64,000 bases of DNA from contig CAINNJ010000006.1 of assembly GCA_903851195.1 (NCBI GenBank), forward strand, positions 101,835 through 165,834, written 5' to 3'. Each line of letters opens with the position of its first letter. Within the stretch, counting starts at the first letter, position 1. A model generated the notes under the pieces. The model saw only the letters and a program-made list of their open reading frames with translations, was not told the origin of the DNA and did not search any database. Positions 48,601 to 57,333 of the stretch are shown in pieces. The position numbers and the translations under genes are program-made. The DNA is from an uncultured Acidobacteriia bacterium. Its GTDB lineage: Bacteria > Acidobacteriota > Terriglobia > Bryobacterales > Bryobacteraceae.

Positions 48601-50250
48601 GTCGCGCGCCTGCAGGCGGAAGGTGGCCTGCTGCCCCACCGCATAGCCGTACTTATCGGGCTCGACATTGAGGGCAAAACTGCCGCGGGTGGCGGTGGCG
48701 AAGGCGTGTCCGGCGATCTCGCGATTGCCCTGGTCGGTGACGCGGGCTTCGATGCTGTAGACGAAATCGGTCTTGCCTCGAGTCGTAGGGACGGTAATGT
48801 CGAGATGACCGTTGGCGTCCAGTTTCCCGGTCTGCTCTTCGAGTTCGGCGCCGCCGCGGTCGCCCGGGTCGTTGTTGTCGTCGGCGGGCTGGTAGCCCAT
48901 TTCGCCTTCGTCCTGATCACGCCAGAAGACCGGCGTGAACCAGGGGGCGCGGTGAGCCACCCAGGTAACTTTCGCGTTCGCCACGGGCTCGCCAAAGTAA
49001 TATCGGGCGTCGATGGAGCCCTGGATGGAATCACCCTGCAGCACTCGTTGCTTCTGCAGTGTGACGCGCACGTCATACTCGGGCTTCTTGTACTCTTCCA
49101 CCTGAAAGCCGCCCGACATCGGATTCACGTTGGGCGCTTTGGCGATGACCGAATAGTAGCCGAGCGCGGCATCGGGCCGAAGGGTAAAGCCCCCCCATGC
49201 CGTGCCCATTTGCGAGAGCGGGACGGCCTTCTTTTCAAAGACCGTGTTGCCGTCCGGCGCCTGCACGCTGAGATCCACAGTCCCCGTGGCCGGCACGTAG
49301 AGCAGCCCTTGTTCACGGCGGAAAATGCCTTTGAAGTTGACCGGATGCCCGGGCCGATACACGGGCCGGTCCGTGTAGATATAGCCGTGCCAGCGGCTCG
49401 CCTGCTGCTGGCCGAAGTTGAAGCCGTACGGGGAAGCGATGGCCCAATCGTTCTGGTGCTTCGCGAGGATAACGAGGTTCTCCGGATTCGCGATCACGAG
49501 TGGTGTGGAGGCGATGCCGTTCGCGTCGGAATCGGCGCGGGCAACGGCCGTCTGCGCGGCGATTACGGAGAGCGCCGCGCCGGCGACGGGTGCGCCGGAC
49601 TGGCGGTCCGCCAAATAAGCCACGAAGCGTCCTGGGGCCTGTTTGGTGATCATCGCAAGATCGCTGACCATCACGACCGTGTAGGCGCGAAGGTCTTTGT
49701 CGGCGGCTTCCAGAAGGTAGACGCCTTTGCCGGGATTATCGAACCGGATCGGCTCATACGACCAGCCACCGCGCTTCGGCATGTACTGCTTCCAGACCGA
49801 GACGACCTGTTGCGGATTGAGCAGGGGCAGGGGAGTGAAGTTCGTGATGCGGCGGGTGGCCTGGGCTTCGCGTTGGCGGTCGAGCGCCTTACTGATCTGC
49901 GTGTGGGTTTCGGGCGTGAACTGCTCCCGGACCAGCGAGCGGTACTGGTAACGCCACTCGTTTTTCCAGTTGTGAAAGCGTTCCAGCGGCGTGAGGGGTT
50001 TGGGGGGCTTCTGTTCGAGCCCGCCGAACTGGTGCAGATCCTTGAGTTCGGAGAAGAACTTCACGGGATCGTTCAGCCGGTAGAGACGGAACTCGAGAGC
50101 TTCAACCTGCCAGGAACTGATCTGGACGCTGGGTTTGTCCCTGGTGGTCCAGACCCGCGCGCTCGAGACGGAGAAGAACGGTTGCTCATCCTGCTGCGCG
50201 GTGAGAGGAAGTGTGGCCAACAGAGCCAGTGCCGCCAGGAAGGTTTTCAT
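45679..50250 (-). CDS. Bacterial alpha-2-macroglobulin-like protein with thioester motif
   Basis: Signal peptide MKTFLAALALLATLPLTA; MG2-like YTDRPVYRPGHPVNFKGIFR; A2M region AYWLPNLTTDAGGHGTARFAFPDSLTTWRATARAIT; thioester FPYGCTEQTMS (47062-47073); TED YQHPDGGWGWW. Confidence 0.92.
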   Translation of the reverse strand: MKTFLAALALLATLPLTAQQDEQPFFSVSSARVWTTRDKPSVQISSWQVEALEFRLYRLNDPVKFFSELKDLHQFGGLEQKPPKPLTPLERFHNWKNEWRYQYRSLVREQFTPETHTQISKALDRQREAQATRRITNFTPLPLLNPQQVVSVWKQYMPKRGGWSYEPIRFDNPGKGVYLLEAADKDLRAYTVVMVSDLAMITKQAPGRFVAYLADRQSGAPVAGAALSVIAAQTAVARADSDANGIASTPLVIANPENLVILAKHQNDWAIASPYGFNFGQQQASRWHGYIYTDRPVYRPGHPVNFKGIFRREQGLLYVPATGTVDLSVQAPDGNTVFEKKAVPLSQMGTAWGGFTLRPDAALGYYSVIAKAPNVNPMSGGFQVEEYKKPEYDVRVTLQKQRVLQGDSIQGSIDARYYFGEPVANAKVTWVAHRAPWFTPVFWRDQDEGEMGYQPADDNNDPGDRGGAELEEQTGKLDANGHLDITVPTTRGKTDFVYSIEARVTDQGNREIAGHAFATATRGSFALNVEPDKYGYAVGQQATFRLQARDYDGQPIATKMKLELIEWNWRDPKALKTLSSTEGVTDAATGDGHVAMTIPNAKSLLARVTARTPEGRDVTADTYLWIFTGHFDNLSSGQDIQIFPDQKTYKPGDTAKLMITSAKKMDHVFLTVEGRNIDVPQVLHPGANSFTIDVPVKAEYQPNFYVSAAAFIDGEMHQGSKSLSVPATDRQIHVEIQPAKDQYKPGESAQYNVTTKDVNGKPVAAELSLGVVDEAIYAIQPDQTPDMAGFFYGHLYNFVNTDTSLAYFFSGAAGTRRMMLSQLRPPTALAQLKPERLVQPQIRKAFLDTAYWLPNLTTDAGGHGTARFAFPDSLTTWRATARAITADTRVGSATQKTIVRKNLMVRLAVPRFFTQGDEVVISAIVHNYLQTTKTARVSLDLQGLDVLTGAQQDVTIPSRGEAKLDWRVRPKDIASVVITAKALTDEESDAMELTLPVNPRGVKEALSRSGVLTTDAGDFTLQYPAASAAFGRKLSLSVTPSIAGSLFSALEYLTSFPYGCTEQTMSSFVPNLIVADALRNLKIKSAVDPVDLNVKVRAGLTRLYEYQHPDGGWGWWPTDDSGVFMTAYVVAGLNQAQDLGQKIKAGTLPRAVKWLRAALAKSTDADPDLRAYAAWAMRENLEPVYQDRAKLSPYGLALLGLALDAKNDARAQAIAADLEAKAAQDADSAHWILNHDSLMGFYTDASPEATAFAVKLLAHRIPQSPLLPKAARWLLAHRNQGFWWSSTKQTAMVVYGLTDYLKQSGELDADFNATVTVNGRPVLTKHFTGADPEELTLPGVDLTQNVRITRTGKGRLYWSARAEYYSTDKKSIDNGTVKLNVIREYFRLVQGKKDERIVYDLQPLNGPLKVGDLLGVRLTVTGTQWKYTIAEDPIPAGAEFVTRDDLYELRDPKSWWTNYYSRREFHDDRAAFFNQYFPSGQRQYFYLLKITNPGQFHVNPARAWPMYEPDKLTTTAPAEVTVQ

Positions 50251-50933
50251 TGGGGATTGTCGCTCAGAAGGTTCAAACGCCGGACACCGAGAAAGTTGCT
50301 GTTGCCGTCGACGGGACGCCACGCCGGGGAGGGGTGCGCGAGAAGGTCGCGCCGTTGCACTTTGCGTATCTCACCGCCGGGGCCGGTGTGATAGAGCACC
50401 CAGTCGTTGGCATCCGGCGCGATCTGGCTGGGGCCGAGCCAGATCATGACGTGGGCAGGCATGCTGTGTCCGAACTGCGCATAGAAGAGCAGGTCGCCGG
50501 GGCGGGCGCCGGCGATATCGCGCGAGACGAAAGTGGTGTTGTAGAGGCGGAGTGTGGTCGCGTCTGCGAACTGCGCGGTGTGCGTGGCATCGACACGGAA
50601 GAGATTCGCGCCCCAGGGAGTTCGCGGATAAGTGAACTGGGTGACGGGCGGAAGGGCAGGCAGGACGGGGATGTCGAGCGAGCCGGACCAGGCGGCGTCG
50701 TGCGGGCGAAGCGCTTCGCGAAAGGCCCAGCGGACGAGGCCCGCGCAGTCGGCGATTTCCGGTTCGGGGCGGGTGGCGTAATAGCGGGATTCGGCGAGGA
50801 AGGTGAACCAGCGGCGGAAGGCTTCGCGATCGGAGGGGGAGTCGAGGTGGAGAGGGCTTGCCGGAGTGGCGCTCAGCGAAACGGTCAGCAGCACGGCGGC
50901 CAGGGCGGTGAGGGTGCTGCCGGGAATGGGCAT
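50247..50933 (-). CDS. DUF1175 (YfaT-like) secreted protein
   Basis: SPSDREAFRRWFTFLAESRYYATRPEPEIADCAGLVRWAFREAL...GDLLFYAQFGHSMPAHVMIWLG; 4-bp overlap with A2M gene. Confidence 0.8.
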   Translation of the reverse strand: MPIPGSTLTALAAVLLTVSLSATPASPLHLDSPSDREAFRRWFTFLAESRYYATRPEPEIADCAGLVRWAFREALRPHDAAWSGSLDIPVLPALPPVTQFTYPRTPWGANLFRVDATHTAQFADATTLRLYNTTFVSRDIAGARPGDLLFYAQFGHSMPAHVMIWLGPSQIAPDANDWVLYHTGPGGEIRKVQRRDLLAHPSPAWRPVDGNSNFLGVRRLNLLSDNPQ

Positions 50934-50967
50934 GCGGCGGAATTTCAGTATAGGACGAAATTTCGGG

Positions 50968-51816
50968 CTAAGCGACGAGCTGTTCCCAAAGGGCTTTGTA
51001 ATAGAGCAGGAACCGGTCCGGTTCTTTGCTTTCCGCGACCTCGGCCAGAGTGTAGCGCGAGTAGCCGGATTCACGCAGCAGACCGAAGAATTCCTTGTAC
51101 GGATAGCCACTGGTGAGTTCCGAAATGTGGCAGTTGCGAATGAACGGGCCGAGGGCGGCGAAGGCCTGTTTGACGGAGCCATCCACCACGTCGGTCGGGT
51201 TGGAGTTCCAGCAGGCGCCGACGTTTTTGTGGCCGGCTGCTTGTAGAATGCGCGCGGCGAGGGGAAATTCCTGCGTTTTTGGGCCGTGCACTTCCATCCA
51301 GATCTCGATGCCTTTGGACTGGCCGTAATCGCCGAGTTCGTGCAGTCCGGCGGCGATGTTCTTCACCGTGGTGTCGAGGGGCACCCCGTTGGGAAGTCCG
51401 TTGGGGCGAACCTTGACGGCCATGGCACCGGTGTCCTTGGCGAGATCGACGAAGCTTTTGGCGATTTCGAGCTGGCGGCGGCGCTCGGCCTCGTCTGGAG
51501 ACTGGAATTCGCAGGTGCTGCCGAAGCTGAGCAGGCGGATTTTCGATTGGGCGAAGCTCTCTTTCACCTTGGCGCGGGCGGCGCTGTCGATGGAGGGTTC
51601 CACGCCGTGTTTGTGCCCGGTGCGGAGTTCCACGGCGGCGAGACCGGCTCTTTCGAGGGTCGCGATAATGGTCGCGAGTTCCATGTTCTGCAGCAGGTTG
51701 TAGGTGACGGAGCCCAGCCGGAAGCGGGCGGGTTGGGCCGCCGCCGCGGCGCCGGGCGCGGCCAGGGCGGCACTGGCCGATGCGGCCGCAAGGAAATTTC
51801 GGCGGTTCATATTCAC
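50968..51816 (-). CDS. Sugar phosphate isomerase/epimerase (TIM barrel) with Tat-like signal
   Basis: NMNRRNFLAAASASAALAAPG; FRLGSVTYNLLQNMELATIIATLERAGLAAVELRTGHKHGVEP. Confidence 0.8.
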   Translation of the reverse strand: MNMNRRNFLAAASASAALAAPGAAAAAQPARFRLGSVTYNLLQNMELATIIATLERAGLAAVELRTGHKHGVEPSIDSAARAKVKESFAQSKIRLLSFGSTCEFQSPDEAERRRQLEIAKSFVDLAKDTGAMAVKVRPNGLPNGVPLDTTVKNIAAGLHELGDYGQSKGIEIWMEVHGPKTQEFPLAARILQAAGHKNVGACWNSNPTDVVDGSVKQAFAALGPFIRNCHISELTSGYPYKEFFGLLRESGYSRYTLAEVAESKEPDRFLLYYKALWEQLVA

Positions 51817-52760
51817 TTTTTCTTCGTGATTTTGCGGGCCACAAACTCCTGAAAGAGCCTGCCCGCGGCTTCGAAGCCGATCCCGATCGCCGAGTTTCGC
51901 AGAATTACAGAGGACTTATCGCGATCGGCGGCCGGATAGTAGTAATTGGTCACAAAACCGGTGCCGAACCGGTTGACGAGGCTCGAATAGCAAAACTGAT
52001 CCTTCTTGTTATCGCCGCGGCAGATGAAGGTGCTTTCGACGGCGTACAGGAAGCGGGATCGGGTGCTGCCGGTTCCTTTATAGAAGTAGCGCGGGTCCTG
52101 TTTGAAGAGGGTCGGCGTGACCACTTTTTCCAGGAGAAGCATGGTGCCGTAGTCGGCGAAAGAGGCACCGTAGCGTTTTGCATAGCCCTGGGCGCCCTGC
52201 CCGAAGCCCTTGTGGGTGTTTTCCGCCTGCTGGACTCCGGCGATGATGCCGCCGATGACGAACGAGGACGGATCGAACCAGCTTCTGGCGGTGAGTTCAA
52301 GCTTCTGTTTTGTCGTGAGCGGTGGGGCGTCGTGATCGTAGGTGACGAAGAAGTTCGGGATTACGCCGATCAGGCGCTGTTTTTCCTCCGCTTTCACTTC
52401 GGCCAGGCCGAGTTCCGCCTGGGTTTGCGGGGTGACGTTAACGGCGGTGGCCAGGGTATCGACGGCGAGTACGGTATGCGGCAGTTCCAGCGCTTCTCCG
52501 GCGTGGACTTCGGCGGTCACGGTGGCCTCCGCGAAACCCTGGGCGGTGATCGTCAGCCGCCAGGAACCCGGGTTCACGCCGGGAAAGGAGAAACTTCCGC
52601 CTGTGGACGATCTGGATTCCCGCGCGGGTTCGCCGGCAGTTGAGAGTTTCACGAGCGCGTTCACGATGGAGGAGCCACTGGGATCCACCACGAATCCGCT
52701 GATACTACCCTGCTGGGCGACGGCGAGCGGTGCAAGAGCGAGGAGGATGAGAAGCTTCAT
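51813..52760 (-). CDS. Secreted protein with carboxypeptidase-regulatory-like N-terminal domain
   Basis: Signal peptide; GSISGFVVDPSGSSIVNALVKLSTAGEPARESRSSTGGSFSFPGVNPGSWRLTITAQGF. Confidence 0.7.
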   Translation of the reverse strand: MKLLILLALAPLAVAQQGSISGFVVDPSGSSIVNALVKLSTAGEPARESRSSTGGSFSFPGVNPGSWRLTITAQGFAEATVTAEVHAGEALELPHTVLAVDTLATAVNVTPQTQAELGLAEVKAEEKQRLIGVIPNFFVTYDHDAPPLTTKQKLELTARSWFDPSSFVIGGIIAGVQQAENTHKGFGQGAQGYAKRYGASFADYGTMLLLEKVVTPTLFKQDPRYFYKGTGSTRSRFLYAVESTFICRGDNKKDQFCYSSLVNRFGTGFVTNYYYPAADRDKSSVILRNSAIGIGFEAAGRLFQEFVARKITKKK

Positions 52761-52892
52761 TTCTTTAAGGGTAGATGCCGCGGGGCGCCGCCGGGGAGCA
52801 GAAAGCGGAGAAATCTCTTTTGCCTGGACGGGAGGCGGATCGCACGGTGGCCTCGCGATCTCCTGATAACGTAAAGACAGACAGGTTTATCG

Positions 52893-54104
52893 TTGCTGAA
52901 TCGAATTGTATTATTTTTGACCGCTGGCATTGTGGTTGTCACGGTTTCCTGCTCGCGCGGAGGAGCCGAGGCGCCCCCACCGCCGCCGATTGCCGCTATC
53001 CGCACCATTGCGGCCGCGGCTTCCGACGTGCCTCTCGAAATCGCGTCCATCGGCAACGTGGAAGCCATCTCCAGCGTGGACGTGAAGGCGCGCGTCACCG
53101 CCCCGGTGCTGCGGGTGAATTTCTCCGAAGGCCAGGACGTCAGACAGGGTCAACTCCTCTTTGAACTCGATTCGGAAACCTTCAACCGGCAGATCGCCGA
53201 GATAGAAGCGAACATCGCGAAAGACGTCGCGAATGAGAAGCAGGCTGAGGCGAACATCGCGCGGGACCAAGCTACGTTCAAGAATCTCGACCAGGTTGCG
53301 GGACGCCAGGCGCAGTTGTTAAAAGAGGGCATTCTTTCTCGTGAGCAGTCCGACCAGGCGTCTTCGGGGGCGGAGGCGGCGAAGGCTTCCGTGGAAGCGG
53401 ATCGCGCCGCTCTCGAAAGCGCGCGCGCCGCGGAAAAGGCGGACCGGGCACGCCTGCAGCAGACCCGCCTGCAGTTCGATTACACGAAAGTCTATGCGCC
53501 GATCTCGGGCCGCGCCGGGGCGATCGCGATCAAACAGGGCAGTCTGGCGAAGGAGAACGACAACACGCTGGTGACGATTCTGCAGACGGCTCCCATCTAT
53601 GTTTCGTTCTCGCTGCCGGAAGATCTGCTGCCGGAGGTGCGGAAGTTCAACAGCGCGAAGCCGCTCAGCGTCACGGCGGTCGCGGCGGATCAGCGCGTGA
53701 GCACCGGCGCGCTGCAGTTCATCGACAATTCGGTGGACACCACGACGGGCACCATCCGGCTGAAGGCATCGTTCGCGAATGCCGAGCGGGTTCTCTGGCC
53801 GGGCCAGTTCGTCAATGTGCGGGCGCGTCTCAACGTGGAGCACGACCGGATTCTTCTCTCTTCTCAGGCAGTGCAGACCGGGCCCAACGGCAAATACGTC
53901 TGGGTCTTCAACCCGGGTGATTCCACCGTTTCCATGCGGCCTGTGACCGTGCTGCGCACTCTCCGTCTGGCCGATCAGGGCGAGAAAGCGGTGATCGGCA
54001 GTGGCCTGCAACCGGGCGAGAACGTGGTTTCCGAAGGCCAGATGCGGCTGGCGCAGGGTGCGAAGGTGCGGCTGCTGCAGCCGGGTCCGGCGAGTACGAG
54101 TTAA
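52893..54104 (+). CDS. RND efflux periplasmic adaptor subunit
   Basis: SIGNVEAISSVDVKARVTAPVLRVNFSEGQDVRQGQLLFELD...FDYTKVYAPISGRAGAI. Confidence 0.9.
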   Translation: MLNRIVLFLTAGIVVVTVSCSRGGAEAPPPPPIAAIRTIAAAASDVPLEIASIGNVEAISSVDVKARVTAPVLRVNFSEGQDVRQGQLLFELDSETFNRQIAEIEANIAKDVANEKQAEANIARDQATFKNLDQVAGRQAQLLKEGILSREQSDQASSGAEAAKASVEADRAALESARAAEKADRARLQQTRLQFDYTKVYAPISGRAGAIAIKQGSLAKENDNTLVTILQTAPIYVSFSLPEDLLPEVRKFNSAKPLSVTAVAADQRVSTGALQFIDNSVDTTTGTIRLKASFANAERVLWPGQFVNVRARLNVEHDRILLSSQAVQTGPNGKYVWVFNPGDSTVSMRPVTVLRTLRLADQGEKAVIGSGLQPGENVVSEGQMRLAQGAKVRLLQPGPASTS

Positions 54105-54110
54105 AAAGAC

Positions 54111-57100
54111 ATGGCCGTAACCGATCTCTTCATCCGCCGCGCCGTCACCACCACTCTGCTGATGAGCGGCATTCTCGGCTTCGGGCTTCTGAGTTATTTC
54201 ACGCTGCCGGTCAGCGATCTGCCGTCCGTGGAATACCCGACAATCCAGGTGGCCGCCAGCCTGCCTGGGGCGAATCCGGACATCATGGCGTCGTCCGTTG
54301 CCACGCCTCTTGAGAAGTCGTTTTCGAATATCGCGGGCATCGAGAGCATGTCGTCGACCAGTTCGCTCGGCACCAGCAACATCACGCTGCAGTTCGATCT
54401 GAGCCGCCCGATCGATGCGGCCGCGCAGGACGTGCAGGCCGCGATCTCGCGCGCCGGGGGCAATCTGCCCACCAACATGCCGGCTCCGCCTTCGTATCAG
54501 AAGGTGAATCCGGCGGCGCGTCCGGTGCTGTTCATGGGAATTCGGTCGGACACCATGACGATGGCGGCGCTCGACGAGTACGCCGAGACGCTGATTGCCC
54601 GGCGCATTTCCATGGTGAGCGGCGTGGCGCAGGTGCAGGTTTATGGGGCGAAGAAGTACGCGGTGCGCGTGCAGGCGGATCCCGATAAGCTGGCGGCGCG
54701 ACAGGTGGGTCTCGAAGACGTCCGGACGGCGCTCGGACAGCAGAACGTCAATCTGCCGGCCGGTTCGCTCTATGGCTACACGAAGGCGTACACGGTGCAG
54801 TCGAACAGCCAGCTCAACACGGCGGAACAGTTCCGGCCGATGATCGTGGCCTATCGCAACGGCAACCCGGTGCGGCTCGAAGAGATTGCGGCCGTGCAGG
54901 ACAGTGTCACCACGGATAAGAGCGTGTTCTGGGTGAACGGCAAACTCGCCATGATTGTGGCGGTGCAGAAGCAGCCAGGCACCAATACCGTGGAAGTGGT
55001 GGACGGCGTGAAAGCGCTGCTGCCGAGTTTGCAGACGAACATGCCGGCAGGTATTTCGCTGCATGTGGAGTTCGATGCGTCGCAGAATATCCGGCAATCG
55101 ATTCAGGATGTGAAGTTCACGCTGCTGCTGACCATCGGCCTGGTGATTCTGGTGATCTTCGTCTTCCTGCGCAACGTCTCGGCAACCATTATTCCGAGCC
55201 TCGCGGTGCCGCTCTCGCTGCTCGGCACGTTCGCCGCCATGAAACTGCTGGGCTTTACCATCGACACGCTTTCCATGATGGCGATGACGCTTTCCGTGGG
55301 CTTCGTGGTGGACGACGCGATTGTGATGCTGGAGAACATCGTGCGGCACATGGAAATGGGCAAGCCGCGCATGGAGGCCGCTTACGAAGGCGCTCGCGAA
55401 GTGGGCTTCACGATTATCTCGATGACGATCTCGCTGACGGCCGTGTTCATTCCGGTGCTGTTCCTCGAAGGGATCATCGGCCGCCTGCTGCGCGAGTTCT
55501 CCATCACGATCGCAGTGGCGGTGCTCATTTCCGGTCTGATTTCTCTGTCGCTCACGCCGATGTTGTGCAGCCGCTTCCTGCATCACGAAGCGAGCCATGG
55601 GCGGCTGTTCCGCGTGTCAGAAGCGTTCTTCACGGGTTTGAACAATCTTTACCGGCGGACCTTATTGGTCACGCTGCGCTTCCGCTTCGTCACGCTGCTC
55701 GGCACGCTGGCGTTGACGGGAGTCACGGTCTGGATGTTCATCGTGATGCCCAAGAGTTTTCTGCCGAGCGTGGATACCGGTCTGGTGTTCGGGAGCACCG
55801 AAGCCGCGCAGGACACGTCCTTCGAACAGATGGTGAAGCTGCAGGAACAGGCCATGCGGATTGTGCAGAAGAACAAATATGTCGCGCAGTTCGGCACGGG
55901 GACCGGTGGTTTCTCGGGCCAGAACCAGGGCTTCATGTTCATGCATTTCACGGAGGATCCGCACCGGCCGCATGCCACGAAGATTCTGGCGGATTTGCAG
56001 GAACAGTTCGCGCAGATTCCCGGCTTTTCCGTCTTTCTGCAACTGCCGCCGCTGCTGACGCTGGGGCAGAACGAATCGCACTATCAGTATTCGGTGGCGC
56101 TGCAGGATGCCGATACGGCCGTGCTGTACAAGTGGGCTCCGAAGCTGGAGGCGAAGCTGCGGTCCATGCCGGGCATCGCGGACGTCTACAGCGATCTGCA
56201 ACTGAGCAGCCCGCGCGTGAACGTGGATATCGATCGGGACCGCGCGCTTTCGCTGGGCGTTACGCCCGAACAGATCGCCAACACGCTTTACGACGCTTAC
56301 GGGAACCGGCGCGTCTCCACCATCACGGCGGCTTCGAACGATTACGACGTGATTCTCGAAGTGCTGCCGCAGTACCAGCGCGATCCGGAAGGCCTGTCGA
56401 AGCTCTACATCCGGTCTTCGTCGAACAAGCTGGTGCCGCTGTCGGCGGTGACCCGGCTGGTGCAGTCGGTCGCGCCGCTGACGGTGAATCACATTGGACA
56501 GTTGCCCGCCGTGAACTTCGAGTTCAACACGCAGAAGGGTGTTTCGCTCAGCCAGGCGACCAAACAGGTGGATGAGGCGGCCAAAGAGATCGGCCTGCCG
56601 GATACGACTTCGTTTACGTACCAGGGCACGGCGGAGGCGTTCCAGAAGTCCCTGGGTGGGCTGGCGATTCTGCTGCTGATCGCGGTGCTGGTGATTTATC
56701 TGGTGCTGGGGGTGTTGTACGAAAGCTTCATCCACCCGATCACGATTCTCTCCGGTCTGCCGGCAGCCGGCCTGGGCGCCCTGCTCACGCTGCTGCTGTT
56801 CCACGACGATCTGAACCTCTATTCGTTCGTCGGCATCATCCTGCTGATCGGCATCGTCAAAAAGAACGCGATCATGATGGTGGATTTCGCGATTATGGCG
56901 CGGCGCGATGGCAAGTCCGCCGAGGAAGCGATTTTCGAGGGCTGTCTGCAGCGTTTCCGGCCCATCATGATGACGACGATGTGCGCGCTGCTGGGGACCA
57001 TGCCGATTGCGTTCGGGTATGGCGCGGGCGGGGAAGCGCGGCAGCCGCTGGGATTGGCCGTAGTCGGCGGGCTGGTGGTTTCGCAACTGCTGACGCTTTA

Positions 57101-57200
57101 CATCACGCCCGTGATTTACCTTTATCTGGAGAAACTCACGTCGCGTTCCGAAAAGCGCAAGCATTACAGCGGGATTCGGGAAGCGGTGGAAGTGTCATAG
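54111..57200 (+). CDS. RND efflux permease (HAE1-like)
   Basis: FIRRAVTTTLLMSGILGFGLLSYFTLPVSDLPSVEYPTIQV...MTLSVGFVVDDAIVMLENI...GIVKKNAIMMVDFAI. Confidence 0.93.
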   Translation: MAVTDLFIRRAVTTTLLMSGILGFGLLSYFTLPVSDLPSVEYPTIQVAASLPGANPDIMASSVATPLEKSFSNIAGIESMSSTSSLGTSNITLQFDLSRPIDAAAQDVQAAISRAGGNLPTNMPAPPSYQKVNPAARPVLFMGIRSDTMTMAALDEYAETLIARRISMVSGVAQVQVYGAKKYAVRVQADPDKLAARQVGLEDVRTALGQQNVNLPAGSLYGYTKAYTVQSNSQLNTAEQFRPMIVAYRNGNPVRLEEIAAVQDSVTTDKSVFWVNGKLAMIVAVQKQPGTNTVEVVDGVKALLPSLQTNMPAGISLHVEFDASQNIRQSIQDVKFTLLLTIGLVILVIFVFLRNVSATIIPSLAVPLSLLGTFAAMKLLGFTIDTLSMMAMTLSVGFVVDDAIVMLENIVRHMEMGKPRMEAAYEGAREVGFTIISMTISLTAVFIPVLFLEGIIGRLLREFSITIAVAVLISGLISLSLTPMLCSRFLHHEASHGRLFRVSEAFFTGLNNLYRRTLLVTLRFRFVTLLGTLALTGVTVWMFIVMPKSFLPSVDTGLVFGSTEAAQDTSFEQMVKLQEQAMRIVQKNKYVAQFGTGTGGFSGQNQGFMFMHFTEDPHRPHATKILADLQEQFAQIPGFSVFLQLPPLLTLGQNESHYQYSVALQDADTAVLYKWAPKLEAKLRSMPGIADVYSDLQLSSPRVNVDIDRDRALSLGVTPEQIANTLYDAYGNRRVSTITAASNDYDVILEVLPQYQRDPEGLSKLYIRSSSNKLVPLSAVTRLVQSVAPLTVNHIGQLPAVNFEFNTQKGVSLSQATKQVDEAAKEIGLPDTTSFTYQGTAEAFQKSLGGLAILLLIAVLVIYLVLGVLYESFIHPITILSGLPAAGLGALLTLLLFHDDLNLYSFVGIILLIGIVKKNAIMMVDFAIMARRDGKSAEEAIFEGCLQRFRPIMMTTMCALLGTMPIAFGYGAGGEARQPLGLAVVGGLVVSQLLTLYITPVIYLYLEKLTSRSEKRKHYSGIREAVEVS

Positions 57201-57209
57201 AAGCTTGGG

Positions 57210-57269
57210 AGCCGCCGGGCGCGGCGCCGTGAGTCCGTGGAACTTCCCGTTCAGCCGTGCCCGGCGGCT
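57210..57269 (+). terminator. Hairpin downstream of RND operon
   Basis: AGCCGCCGGGCGCGGC (57210-57225) pairs with GCCGTGCCCGGCGGCT (57254-57269), 15/16 plus G-U; no T-tract. Confidence 0.4.
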
Positions 57270-57333
57270 GAAACCCGAGCGGTTCCTCAGAAGACTTTCC
57301 GAAGATGTGGCATAATCCGGGGAGGTTCATTCC

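Noticed and set aside
45637-50391. 1584-aa plus-strand ORF antisense to the A2M gene
   Set aside because: GC-rich antisense shadow frame; the minus-strand frame has clear A2M domains and signal peptide, and the antisense product has no recognisable domain.
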